NCBI RefSeq assembly: GCF_014647915.1
Contig: NZ_BMQC01000021.1
Span: forward strand, 310-64,309
DNA length: 64,000 nt
Direction of reading: 5' to 3'
Source: Pilimelia terevasa
GTDB taxonomy: Bacteria; Actinomycetota; Actinomycetes; Mycobacteriales; Micromonosporaceae
Positions within the stretch are counted from its first letter, which is position 1, and each line of letters starts with the position of its first letter. This document shows, piece after piece, positions 18,359 to 26,178 of this stretch. The notes beneath the pieces were generated by a model. That model ran no database searches. It saw only the letters and a program-made list of their open reading frames with translations, and was not told the origin of the DNA. Both the position numbers and the translations under genes were made by a program.

Positions 18359-20059
18359 TCAGCCGCCCGCGATCAGCGCGGTGAGCGCCGCGGTCCGGGC
18401 CGGCGTCCAGCCCTCGGGCGGCGCGATCTGCGCCCACGCGGCCACCGGCGCCGTACCGTAGCCGTGCCCGTGGCCCGGGGGCACCCCGGTGGAGAAGGCC
18501 ATGTCCGCGGTCACCTGCCAGAACGTCACGAACGGGTACCACCGCATACGGGGCGACACGTCGACGCCGCGCGGCTCGCGCAGCCAGTCGGGCCGGCTGA
18601 CGATCAACTTCGGCGCCCACCACACGATCGGGTCCGACGGGTGCTGCAGGTACACCGCCCGCGGCGTGCCCCACCAGGTGCCGGGCTGGTCGAGGTCGAC
18701 GGCGGGGTCGCGCGCGAACCGGATCGTGGCGCCCTGCTCGTAGCGGGGCAGGATCTCGGGGCTGCCCGGGTCGCGTGCGGCGACGTACCCGCGCCACAGC
18801 GCGTTGCGGTTCGGCGGCCCGACCAGCAGCATCCCGTCGACCCGGTTGCGGATGTCGTCGGCGCCCCCGAACGCCGACTCCGCGCCGAACGAGCCCAGGC
18901 TCTCGCCGAAGACCAGCAGCTTGGGCCGGCCGCTCAGCGGCATCCTCGACCAGACCCCGTACACCTGGTTGTACAGGTCGCGCCCGGCCTCCCGGGCGCG
19001 CTCCTTGTCGACCAGGAACGACAGCCAGCTCGGCTGGTACGAGTACTGGAGCGCCACCATCGCGGTGTTGCCGCGGTACATGTACTCCAGCGGCACCACC
19101 CCCTGCTCGTCGACCCAGCCGGTGCCGGTCGTGATGATCACGACCAGTACGTCGCGCTGGAACGCGCCGGTGCGCTGGAGGTCCCGGACGGCGAGCTGCG
19201 CGCGCTGCCGGGAGGTCGGCGCGGAGTCCAGCCCGGCGTAGACCCGGATGGGGCGGCGGGCGTCGGCCCCGGCGACCCGGCTCAGCTCCTGCGGCCCGGG
19301 TCCGCCCGTGACGAACTGCCGGCCCTGGTTGCCCAGCGACGCCCACGACACCAGCGAACCCGGGCCGCCGGAGCGCAGCGGCTCCTCCGGCGGCGCCGTG
19401 CCCGGCTCGGTCTCGTCGTTGACCGCGCGGAACGCGTTGTCCGTCACGGCGAAGAAGCTGTCAACCACGACCCCGTCGAGCAGGCCGAGCGCGAGCAGGG
19501 CCACCGCCAGCGCGGCGACCGTCCGGGCCGTGGCCGCGGGTACCCACCGGCCGAGCAGGCGGCCCGTCGCGCGCGCCGCGGCGCGCAGCATCCGCGCCAG
19601 GCCGACAAACGCGGCCGCGGTGACCGCCGCGAGGAGCAGGACGGCGAGGTAGCCGAACTGCGACGGGGCGGTCATCCCCATCAGGCGGTGCACCTCCTCC
19701 TGCCAGACCGACCCCTGGTAGAGGGCGACGCCCAGGACCGGTACGGCGGCGATTCCCAGCCAGCGCCACAGCACCGGGCGCGGGCCGGGCACCGGCCGGT
19801 CGGACAGGGTGCCCGCCAGCCAGACCAGCAGCACGCCGAGCCCGTAGCCGATGGCCGCGGTGATGCCGCTGACCAGCGACTGGAGGACGAGCCCGCGGGG
19901 CAGCAGCGACGGGGTCAGCGACAGGCAGAAGAAGACCAGCGCCCCCACCACGCCGACGAAGGTGTAGTGCCAGCGGTGCCGCAGCCGCCACCACCGGCCG
20001 CGCGCCGGCGGCTCGGGTGCTTCGGGCGGACCGGGTCGCTCCGGCTTCGTGGCTGTCAT
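18359..20059 (-). CDS. membrane alpha/beta-hydrolase (PF10081-like)
   Basis: A 566-residue protein with four to five N-terminal membrane helices (residues about 20-230) and a C-terminal alpha/beta-hydrolase domain. The nucleophile elbow is FGESLGSFG. This two-part layout matches the actinobacterial alpha/beta-hydrolase membrane family (PF15420 plus PF10081), whose substrate is not established. ATG at 20059 is preferred to the 45-codon longer frame because the extra residues are Arg/Gly-rich and unlike the family. A 17-nt palindrome of the local regulon lies 35 bp upstream. Confidence 0.85.
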   Translation of the reverse strand: MTATKPERPGPPEAPEPPARGRWWRLRHRWHYTFVGVVGALVFFCLSLTPSLLPRGLVLQSLVSGITAAIGYGLGVLLVWLAGTLSDRPVPGPRPVLWRWLGIAAVPVLGVALYQGSVWQEEVHRLMGMTAPSQFGYLAVLLLAAVTAAAFVGLARMLRAAARATGRLLGRWVPAATARTVAALAVALLALGLLDGVVVDSFFAVTDNAFRAVNDETEPGTAPPEEPLRSGGPGSLVSWASLGNQGRQFVTGGPGPQELSRVAGADARRPIRVYAGLDSAPTSRQRAQLAVRDLQRTGAFQRDVLVVIITTGTGWVDEQGVVPLEYMYRGNTAMVALQYSYQPSWLSFLVDKERAREAGRDLYNQVYGVWSRMPLSGRPKLLVFGESLGSFGAESAFGGADDIRNRVDGMLLVGPPNRNALWRGYVAARDPGSPEILPRYEQGATIRFARDPAVDLDQPGTWWGTPRAVYLQHPSDPIVWWAPKLIVSRPDWLREPRGVDVSPRMRWYPFVTFWQVTADMAFSTGVPPGHGHGYGTAPVAAWAQIAPPEGWTPARTAALTALIAGG

Positions 20060-20093
20060 GCGCTCAGCGTCGCCGCCCGTCCGCCGCGGGGCG

Positions 20094-20110
20094 TCACCCC
20101 TGCCGGATGG
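20094..20110 (-). promoter_or_regulatory. 7-3-7 palindrome site 1
   Basis: TCACCCC-TGC-CGGATGG, a degenerate copy of TCAYCCS-N3-SGGRTGA, lies 35 bp before the alpha/beta-hydrolase start (minus). In that direction a GCTG is found 26 bp beyond it. Confidence 0.45.
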
Positions 20111-20148
20111 CGGGCCGGACGGCCGGCGTCCCCGGCGTCGCGGCCAGA

Positions 20149-20165
20149 CCATCCGACAGGGATGA
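20149..20165 (+). promoter_or_regulatory. 7-3-7 palindrome site 2
   Basis: CCATCCG-ACA-GGGATGA lies 89 bp before the 87-residue gene. GCATGG follows at 26-27 bp. Its centre is 55 bp from site 1. Confidence 0.5.
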
Positions 20166-20253
20166 GGGCGGCCCTTTCGGCACCGGCGGAGCATGGTGCG
20201 ACGGGTACCGGCTCGCCACAGGGCAGCCCCGACCGCCGATCGGAGGCGTACTA

Positions 20254-20517
20254 GTGACGACGCGCGACACCGAGTTCGAGCTGATCCTGCGCGGGCGGGC
20301 GGACGCGCTGATGCTCGCGCTCATCGCCGAGTACGACCTCTCCGACACCGCGGCCGAGATGATCCTGCACAAGGTCGTCGTGAACCGCGGCACGCTCGAC
20401 GGCCTCCTCGTGCGGGCGCAGGCCCTCGGCGTCGACATCGCCCGCCTCAGGATCCTCGAACCCCGGTCGCCGACGCTCAGCCTCGGCGAGCCCGGCGCGG
20501 CGCGGGCGAACGGGTAG
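20254..20517 (+). CDS. small conserved-looking protein, unknown function
   Basis: An 87-residue, mainly helical, soluble protein starting MTTRDTEFELILRG and containing KVVVNRGTLDGLLVRAQALGVD. The GTG start has GGAGG seven bases upstream, which settles it against the longer frame. I do not recognise the family. It is divergent from the membrane hydrolase, and each of the two genes has its own palindrome site. The stop codon lies inside a terminator stem. Confidence 0.7.
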   Translation: MTTRDTEFELILRGRADALMLALIAEYDLSDTAAEMILHKVVVNRGTLDGLLVRAQALGVDIARLRILEPRSPTLSLGEPGAARANG

Positions 20518-20546
20518 GCCGCCCCGGCCACGCGGCGGCCTACCCG
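20511..20546 (+). terminator. terminator hairpin after the 87-residue gene
   Basis: CGGGTAGGCCGCC (20511-20523) pairs perfectly with GGCGGCCTACCCG (20534-20546) around a 10-nt loop; the TAG stop is in the left arm. No T-run, as is common in actinomycetes. Confidence 0.65.
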
Positions 20547-20611
20547 GTCCCGCCGTCTCGTCCCACGTCGATCCGGCACCCCGAGTGTCGGCGGCCGGGT
20601 CCCGCGGCGCC

Positions 20612-20628
20612 TCATCCGCGGGGAGTGA
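20612..20628. promoter_or_regulatory. 7-3-7 palindrome, no obvious target
   Basis: TCATCCG-CGG-GGAGTGA fits the local motif but lies between two convergent genes with no gene start nearby. Confidence 0.35.
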
Positions 20629-20642
20629 CTCCACCCCGGCAG

Positions 20643-20672
20643 CGCGCGCCCCGGCAGCCGCCGGGGCGCGCG
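20643..20672 (-). terminator. terminator hairpin after the amidotransferase
   Basis: CGCGCGCCCCGGC and GCCGGGGCGCGCG form a perfect 13-bp stem with loop AGCC, five bases past the stop of the minus-strand gene at 20677. Confidence 0.65.
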
Positions 20673-20676
20673 TCGG

Positions 20677-21519
20677 CTACTTCATCCCGGGCGTCGGCCG
20701 GAAGGGGCCCAGGATGTCGACCCCCTCGCGGACCACGCCGAACGAGGACTCCGGCACCGGGCGCCACGCCCCGCGCAGTGCGCCGACGGGCTCGGACACC
20801 ACGACCCGCGTCTCGTCGGACAGCGCGCCCAGGCGCGCGTGCTCCGGGTACGTCGCGCGCACCGTGGCCATGTCGGCGCTGTAGTACAGCGACCGGCTGC
20901 GGCCCTCGCTGGAGTACCGGAAGATCCAGATGTCCCGGCCGTTGGTCGTCGCCACCGTCATCTGCAGCGGGTACGCGACCTCGTGGGCGCGCCCCGCCGC
21001 CTCGACGAACCCCGCCATCCGCTCCACCGCCGCCACCGGGTCGTCGTCCAGGCCGAACGTGAGCGCCAGGTAGAACATCAGCTCCGAGTCGGTCGAGCCC
21101 TCGATCCCCGCGTACAGCGCGGGGTCGACGCCCAGCACCAGCTCCCGCTTCAGCCGCTCGAAGCCCCGGATCGCGCCGTTGTGCATCCACAGCCACGGCC
21201 CGTGCCGGAAGGGGTGGCAGTTGGACTGCTGCACCGGCGTCCCCGTGCTGGCCCGGATGTGGGCCAGGAACAGCGGGGAGCGCACCGCCAGGGCCACCTC
21301 CCGCAGGTTGGCGTCGCTCCACGCGGGGCCGACCCCCCGCAGCACCGCCGGGGGCCGGCCCGCGCGGCCGTCATACCACCCCAGCCCGAAGCCGTCGCCG
21401 TTGGTCGTCTCGACCCCCTCGCGGCTGTGCAGCGCCTGGTCGATGAGCGAGTGTTCAGGACGGTAGAGCAGTTCGTCCGGCTCGATCGGTGAACCCGAGT
21501 ACGCCAGCCATCGACACAT
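20677..21519 (-). CDS. class II glutamine amidotransferase
   Basis: A 280-residue protein starting MCRWLAYSG. Cys2 becomes the N-terminal nucleophile of a class II (Ntn) glutaminase after methionine removal. TTNGDGFGLGWYD, LAHIRASTG, QSNCHPF and WMHNGAI are the conserved glutaminase segments of the YafJ/EgtC group. It lacks a synthetase domain, so it probably hydrolyses a gamma-glutamyl compound or glutamine alone. It is divergent from a GCS2-type ligase that makes gamma-glutamyl bonds, with a shared palindrome site between them. EgtC proper seems unlikely because no other egt genes are present. Confidence 0.85.
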   Translation of the reverse strand: MCRWLAYSGSPIEPDELLYRPEHSLIDQALHSREGVETTNGDGFGLGWYDGRAGRPPAVLRGVGPAWSDANLREVALAVRSPLFLAHIRASTGTPVQQSNCHPFRHGPWLWMHNGAIRGFERLKRELVLGVDPALYAGIEGSTDSELMFYLALTFGLDDDPVAAVERMAGFVEAAGRAHEVAYPLQMTVATTNGRDIWIFRYSSEGRSRSLYYSADMATVRATYPEHARLGALSDETRVVVSEPVGALRGAWRPVPESSFGVVREGVDILGPFRPTPGMK

Positions 21520-21603
21520 CCCACTCCTCGTTTCCCCTGGCGGCGCGCGGCGACGCCGCGCGGCTCGACCCCGCCAGCGTCGCTCAGCCCGCGCGGGCGT
21601 ACC

Positions 21604-21620
21604 TCATTCGCGGCGGACGA
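21604..21620. promoter_or_regulatory. 7-3-7 palindrome site shared by a divergent pair
   Basis: TCATTCG-CGG-CGGACGA lies between the amidotransferase (minus) and the GCS2 ligase (plus, 66 bp away). CGAGGCTGG follows at 22-30 bp on the plus side. Confidence 0.5.
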
Positions 21621-21685
21621 GGCGGCCGGCCCGCGCCGCCGCGAGGCTGGGCGACAGACATCCACCGACCGGACGGAGAAGCGTC

Positions 21686-22771
21686 ATGCTCACCATGGGC
21701 GTCGAGGAAGAGTTCCTGCTGCTCGACCAGGACGGCGCGGTCGCACCGGTGGCCGAGGAGGCGGTGCGCCGCGGCGGGGCCGACGACGGCGAGCTCCAAC
21801 CGGAGTTCATGTCGTACCAGTTGGAGACGGCGACCCCGGTGTGCCGGAGCCTCGACGAGCTGCACGCCCACCTGAGCCGGCTGCGTCGGCTCGCGGCGCG
21901 CGGCGCCGACCAGGCCGGCGCCCGGCTGGTGTCGGTCGGGGTGCCGCCGTTCCACAGTGGCGGGTACGACCAGGTGTCGGCCCAGCCGCGGTACCTCGAA
22001 CTCGCCCGGCGGTACCCGTTCGGGCCGCGGATGGGCGCCGCCTGCGCCTGCCAGGTCCACGTCGGCGTACCCGACCCGGACCTGCGGGTCCAAGTGCTGG
22101 CCGGGCTGCGGCCCTGGCTGCCGACGCTGCTCGCGCTGACCGCCAACTCGGTGATCAGCCACGGGGCGGACACGGGGTGGAGCAGCGACCGGTACCGCTC
22201 CCTGCTGAAGTGGCCGAGCTTCCGGCCGCCCCGCCAGTGGCGCGGCCAGCGCGGCTACGACCGCGCCGTGCAGCGCCTCATCGACCGCGGCGCCGCCATG
22301 GACCCGGGCAGCGTCTACCTGCTGGCCCGGCTGTCCGCCCGCTACCCGACCGTGGAGGTGCGCGTCGCCGACGCCTGCCTGACGGTCGACGACACCGTGC
22401 TGCTGGCCGCCCTGGTGCGCGGGCTGGTCACGACCATCGTCGAGGAGCAGCACCAGCGGCCGGAGCCGCAACCCAAGCCGAAGCCGAAGCTCGACGAGCC
22501 CGGCGCCACGGTCCAGTCCGGACTCCTGCACGCCGCCCACTACGGCCTGGACGCCGGCGGCAAGCAGGTGGCGCTCGACCGGCTGTTCGCGCACATCAGC
22601 CCCACGCTCAGCACCGACGAGCGCCGCGACGTCGAACGGCGCCTGGACGTCGTGCGGCGGGAGGGCAACGGCGCGGACCGGCAGCGGGAACTGTGGGCCA
22701 GTACCGGCCGGCCGAGCGAATTCGTCGAGGCGCTGGCCGACCAAGCGCTGCCGGCGGACATCGCCGCCTGA
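21686..22771 (+). CDS. carboxylate-amine ligase, GCS2/YbdK family
   Basis: A 361-residue ATP-grasp-like glutamate-cysteine ligase family 2 protein. The N-terminal MGVEEEFLLLD is the signature of YbdK/EgtA-type ligases, followed by LQPEFMSYQLETATP and GARLVSVGVPPF. Such enzymes join glutamate to an amine such as cysteine; many actinomycetes that use mycothiol keep YbdK paralogues of unclear substrate. GGAGAA precedes the ATG. It is followed 13 bp later by YbjQ, so the two are probably co-transcribed. Confidence 0.88.
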   Translation: MLTMGVEEEFLLLDQDGAVAPVAEEAVRRGGADDGELQPEFMSYQLETATPVCRSLDELHAHLSRLRRLAARGADQAGARLVSVGVPPFHSGGYDQVSAQPRYLELARRYPFGPRMGAACACQVHVGVPDPDLRVQVLAGLRPWLPTLLALTANSVISHGADTGWSSDRYRSLLKWPSFRPPRQWRGQRGYDRAVQRLIDRGAAMDPGSVYLLARLSARYPTVEVRVADACLTVDDTVLLAALVRGLVTTIVEEQHQRPEPQPKPKPKLDEPGATVQSGLLHAAHYGLDAGGKQVALDRLFAHISPTLSTDERRDVERRLDVVRREGNGADRQRELWASTGRPSEFVEALADQALPADIAA

Positions 22772-22784
22772 GAAACAACAGCCC

Positions 22785-23186
22785 GTGAAGCAGCCGCCCG
22801 GCCCGGCCGGGCGCGTCGCCACCGAGGGAGTGACCGACATATTCGCGCTCACGATCAATACGGTTCCCGGTTTCGACATTCTGCGCGTCGTGGGGGAGGT
22901 ACTCGGGACGACCGCCCGGAAGCAGAATCCGTTCATCGAGGGCATCAAGCGGGAAGCCGACGGCCCCGCGCTCCGGAAGTGGCGGGAGGACGCCATCGCG
23001 CGGATGGTGGCGCTCGCCTACGACCGGGGCGCCAATGCGGTCGTGGGCGTGCGGTTCGACCACCGCGAGATCGGGCCGGACTGGACCGAGATCTGCGCGT
23101 ACGGCACCGCGGTGTTCATCGTGCCGGCCACGCAGGCGCCGATCGCACACGACCTGTTGATCGATGATCAAGCCCTAGCGGAATGA
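22785..23186 (+). CDS. YbjQ/UPF0145-like protein
   Basis: A 133-residue protein with the YbjQ-type heavy-metal-binding-domain fold: FDILRVVGEVLGTTARK, then AIARMVALAYDRGANAVVGVRFD and a terminal YGTAVFIV strand. The family forms pentamers; its molecular role is not settled. The GTG at 22785 is taken as the start; a GTG at 22830 (VTDIFALTINTVPGFD) would fit the usual family N terminus but its ribosome site is too close. Confidence 0.78.
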   Translation: MKQPPGPAGRVATEGVTDIFALTINTVPGFDILRVVGEVLGTTARKQNPFIEGIKREADGPALRKWREDAIARMVALAYDRGANAVVGVRFDHREIGPDWTEICAYGTAVFIVPATQAPIAHDLLIDDQALAE

Positions 23187-23274
23187 GGGGCGCACCGGCC
23201 CCTAGACTGAAAACGCCTACTCCTCACCAGAACAGATGGTCACCCCAGGTCAATCACCTACTGTGGACAGATAA

Positions 23275-25944
23275 ATGATCGGGCTGAGCCCCGCTTCCGT
23301 CATTCCCGCCGATCTCCCGCGCGCCGTCGCCGGTGGCGGCGCGGCAGATTCCGCGACGCCGAATCTGCCGGCAATCAAGATCACGGTACCGCCGCTGCCG
23401 CCGACATACGGCACCCGCCGGCGGCTGGCGACGAGGTTCGCGGCCGTCGCGCGCCGCCGGGTGACCACGGTCCTCGGGCCGCCCGGGGCCGGCAAGACGT
23501 CCGCCGTCGCGCACTGGGTCCGCAGTGGACAGGCGCCGGGCCCCGTGGCGTGGCTGACCCTCGACGAGGAGGACAACACGCCGCAGCGCTTCTGGCCGCA
23601 CGTGCTCGCCGCGCTGGCCGGCCACGCCCCCGGCGCCGCCCGGGCGCTGCCGCCCACCGGCCGGGTCGACGGGGCGATCGCCGGGCGGGTGGCCACCGCG
23701 CTCGGCCACCGCGCCACCCCGGTCGTGCTGGTCCTGGACCGCGTCGAGCTGATCACCGACCCGGCGCTCACCCACGAACTGGACCTGCTGGTGGCGTACG
23801 CGCGGTCCGGCCTGCGCCTGGTCCTGTGCGGCCGCGGCGGCAACGTGGGGTGGCTGCACCGGCACCGCCTGGCCGGCGACGTCGCGGAGATCAGCCCCGC
23901 CGACCTGGCGCTGGACGCCGACGAGGTACCGGAGATCCTGCGCGCCCACGGCGTGCCCGACCTGCCCGACGCGGACATCCGCGCCCTGCACGCGTGCACC
24001 GAGGGCTGGATGACCGGGGTGTGCCTGCACGCGCTCGCGCTGCGGTCCGGCGTGGGGCCGGCGGTCCTCCCCCACCCGCTCGGCCGGCAGGCGGTCACCG
24101 ACTTCCTGCGCACCGAGGTGCTGGACGCCCAGCCCGCCCGGGTGCGCCACCTGCTCCTGCGGACCAGCCTGCTCGACCGGGTGGACCCCGGCCTGGCCGA
24201 CCAGCTCACGGGCCGGTCGGACGCCCGGGCGATCCTCAGCCGGCTGGCCCGGGCGAACAGCTTCGTCGCCCACGCCGACGGGGCGCAGTTCCGGTACCGC
24301 GAGCCGCTGCGCACCATGCTGCTGGACGCTCTCGTCGGCAGCCGCCCCGACCTCGTCGCGCGACTGCACACCACCGCGGCCCGGTGGTACGCGCAGCGGG
24401 GCAGCCCCGCGACGGCGGTCGCCCACGCGGTGCGCGGCGGCGACTGGGAGTTCGCCACCGCGGTCGCGGTCGACCGGGTGGGGGTGGCGGCCCTGCTCGC
24501 GGCGCCCGGCGCGCGGCCGGTGCGCGAACGGCTGGCGGCGCTGCCCGACGCGGCGCGCGACACCGCCGCCGAACTGGTGCGCTGCGTCCTGGCGCTGGCC
24601 GGCCACGACGTCCCGCGGGCCGGGGCGGCGCTGGAGCGGGCCGGGCGGGCGGCCGGGGCCACGCCGCGCCGCCGCGCCGCCGTCGAGGTCGCGCGGGTCG
24701 CCGTGGCGCGGCTGACCGGGGACGGGGACGCGGCCGCCGCGGCGGCCGAACGATACGCGCAGGCGTCGCCGGAGGTCCGCGTGGACGCCGCGCGCACCCG
24801 ACGCTTCCTCGACGCCAACCTCGGCGTGGCGCTGCTGTGGGCGGGCCGGCTCGACGCGGCCCGGGCCGCGCTCACCGGGGCGGCGGCGGCGCCGGTGGCC
24901 GGCGTCGAGTTCAGCGCCCACGACGCCCTCGGGCACCTCGGGCTGCTGAGCATGTACGAGGGGCGCACCACCGAGGCCGACGCGCTGGCCGGTCAGGCGA
25001 TCGCGCTCGCCGAGCGCGCGGGCGTCCCGCCCGCCGAGCGGGTCGGGGCGGCGAGCGCGACCCTGGCGGCGACGGCGCTGGTCCGCAACGACCTGCCGGC
25101 GGCGCGGCAGCACGCCGCCGACTCGCTCGCGACCCTGACCGCGCGCACCGACCCGCCCACCGCGATGACGCTCGCGCTGATCCGCGCCTGGGTGGCCTGC
25201 GCGCGCCGCGACGGGGCGGCGGCGATCGCCGCCACCGGGGCGGCGCGGGCGCACCTGCGCCGCACCCGGCCGCCGCGGCTGATCAGCGACCGCATCGAAC
25301 TCACCGCGCTGTGGGCCCACCTGATCGTGGGCGACCTCGCCGCGGCCCGCGGCTGCGTGGACCGGATCGGGGACCGGGCCGAGCGGACGGTCGCGGAGGG
25401 CTACCTGCTGGAGGCCCGCGGCGAGGTCGAGGCGGCGCGGGCGACGCTGGCCCGGGTCGCCGGGCCGGACGCCAGCCCCAGCGCCCTCCAGTACGCCGCC
25501 CTGGCGCTGGGCCGGCTCGCGGCGGCCACCGGCGACGTGCCGACCGCGACCCGGGCGCTGGGCGACGCGCTCGACTACGGCCGCCCGGACCGCCGGCGGC
25601 GCGCCGTGGCGGACTCGGGTACGTGGGCGCCGCCGCTGCTGCGGGGGAACGCGACGATCGCGCGGGACCACCCGTGGCTGACGGCGCGGGCGGCGGACGG
25701 CGCCCCGCCGGTCGCCGGTGGACTGCCGCAGCCGCTGACTGACCGGGAGGCGCAGGTGCTCCGGCACCTGTCCGAGGCCGTGGCGATCCGCGACATCGCC
25801 GGCACCATGGGCCTGTCGGTGAACACCGTGAAGACCCACCTCAAGAACATCTACCGCAAGCTGGGGGCGACCGGGCGCAGCGCCGCCGCCCGGCGCGCGC
25901 GGGAGCTGAACCTGATCGCGGGCGAGTGCGGCCCGAGGTCCTAG
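23275..25944 (+). CDS. LAL/MalT-like LuxR-family regulator 1
   Basis: An 889-residue transcription factor of the large ATP-binding LuxR type. Walker A is GPPGAGKT at residues 68-75, a Walker-B-like VVLVLDRVEL follows, then a long TPR-like helical region rich in Ala/Arg. The C-terminal LuxR helix-turn-helix reads LTDREAQVLRHLSE...SVNTVKTHLKNIYRKLGA. MalT relatives bind a small inducer and ATP, oligomerise and activate transcription. The ATG at 23275 has no clear ribosome site; a possible TACTGT -10 at 23259-23264 would put the start very close to the 5' end of the mRNA. The inducer is unknown. Confidence 0.92.
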   Translation: MIGLSPASVIPADLPRAVAGGGAADSATPNLPAIKITVPPLPPTYGTRRRLATRFAAVARRRVTTVLGPPGAGKTSAVAHWVRSGQAPGPVAWLTLDEEDNTPQRFWPHVLAALAGHAPGAARALPPTGRVDGAIAGRVATALGHRATPVVLVLDRVELITDPALTHELDLLVAYARSGLRLVLCGRGGNVGWLHRHRLAGDVAEISPADLALDADEVPEILRAHGVPDLPDADIRALHACTEGWMTGVCLHALALRSGVGPAVLPHPLGRQAVTDFLRTEVLDAQPARVRHLLLRTSLLDRVDPGLADQLTGRSDARAILSRLARANSFVAHADGAQFRYREPLRTMLLDALVGSRPDLVARLHTTAARWYAQRGSPATAVAHAVRGGDWEFATAVAVDRVGVAALLAAPGARPVRERLAALPDAARDTAAELVRCVLALAGHDVPRAGAALERAGRAAGATPRRRAAVEVARVAVARLTGDGDAAAAAAERYAQASPEVRVDAARTRRFLDANLGVALLWAGRLDAARAALTGAAAAPVAGVEFSAHDALGHLGLLSMYEGRTTEADALAGQAIALAERAGVPPAERVGAASATLAATALVRNDLPAARQHAADSLATLTARTDPPTAMTLALIRAWVACARRDGAAAIAATGAARAHLRRTRPPRLISDRIELTALWAHLIVGDLAAARGCVDRIGDRAERTVAEGYLLEARGEVEAARATLARVAGPDASPSALQYAALALGRLAAATGDVPTATRALGDALDYGRPDRRRRAVADSGTWAPPLLRGNATIARDHPWLTARAADGAPPVAGGLPQPLTDREAQVLRHLSEAVAIRDIAGTMGLSVNTVKTHLKNIYRKLGATGRSAAARRARELNLIAGECGPRS

Positions 25945-25953
25945 CGCCGGAGC

Positions 25954-25977
25954 GTGGCCGGTCAGGTCGGCGGCCAC
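25954..25977 (+). terminator. weak hairpin after regulator 1
   Basis: GTGGCCG and CGGCCAC can form a 7-bp stem with a 10-nt loop just after the stop. A modest terminator at best. Confidence 0.3.
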
Positions 25978-25978
25978 A

Positions 25979-25997
25979 TTCACCCGTTACGGGTGAA
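25979..25997. promoter_or_regulatory. perfect 19-nt palindrome upstream of regulator 2
   Basis: TTCACCCGTTACGGGTGAA is fully symmetrical (9-1-9) and contains TCACCCG-TTA-CGGGTGA, the best copy of the local 7-3-7 motif. It ends 19 bp before the -35 of the next promoter. Confidence 0.75.
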
Positions 25998-26016
25998 CGG
26001 GGAGGCGGCCTCCGCA

Positions 26017-26046
26017 TTGACGCGCTCCGCACCCGGTCCCTATAAA
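26017..26046 (+). promoter_or_regulatory. consensus-like promoter of regulator 2
   Basis: TTGACG (26017-26022) and TATAAA (26041-26046) are separated by 18 bp. The first ATG downstream starts six bases after the -10, so the transcript is probably leaderless. Confidence 0.8.
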
Positions 26047-26052
26047 GCTCGC

Positions 26053-26178
26053 ATGGCGGTCGAAAACAGCGAACGGGGCGCGCCGATCGGCCGCTCCGCG
26101 CCGCATACCCGGTCCTCGCGTCGTCCCGCGACGCGCGCGGCCTGCCGACGCGGCGCGCACGCCGGGGCGGGGCGGTGA
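26053..26178 (+). CDS. leaderless upstream ORF coupled to regulator 2
   Basis: A 41-residue frame beginning MAVENSERGAPIG starts where transcription should begin, six bases past TATAAA. Its TGA overlaps the GTG of the next gene as GTGA. The product is Arg/Ala-rich and resembles nothing I know. Its likely role is to load ribosomes on a leaderless mRNA and pass them to the regulator gene, which has only a G-rich, imprecise ribosome site of its own. Confidence 0.55.
   Translation: MAVENSERGAPIGRSAPHTRSSRRPATRAACRRGAHAGAGR

Noticed and set aside
20251-20634. 127-codon minus-strand frame over the 87-residue gene
   Set aside because: Antisense shadow; no ribosome site and Gly/Arg/Pro composition.
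23187-23274. 7-3-7 palindrome before regulator 1
   Set aside because: Only a left half (TCACCCC) is found; the right arm does not match.
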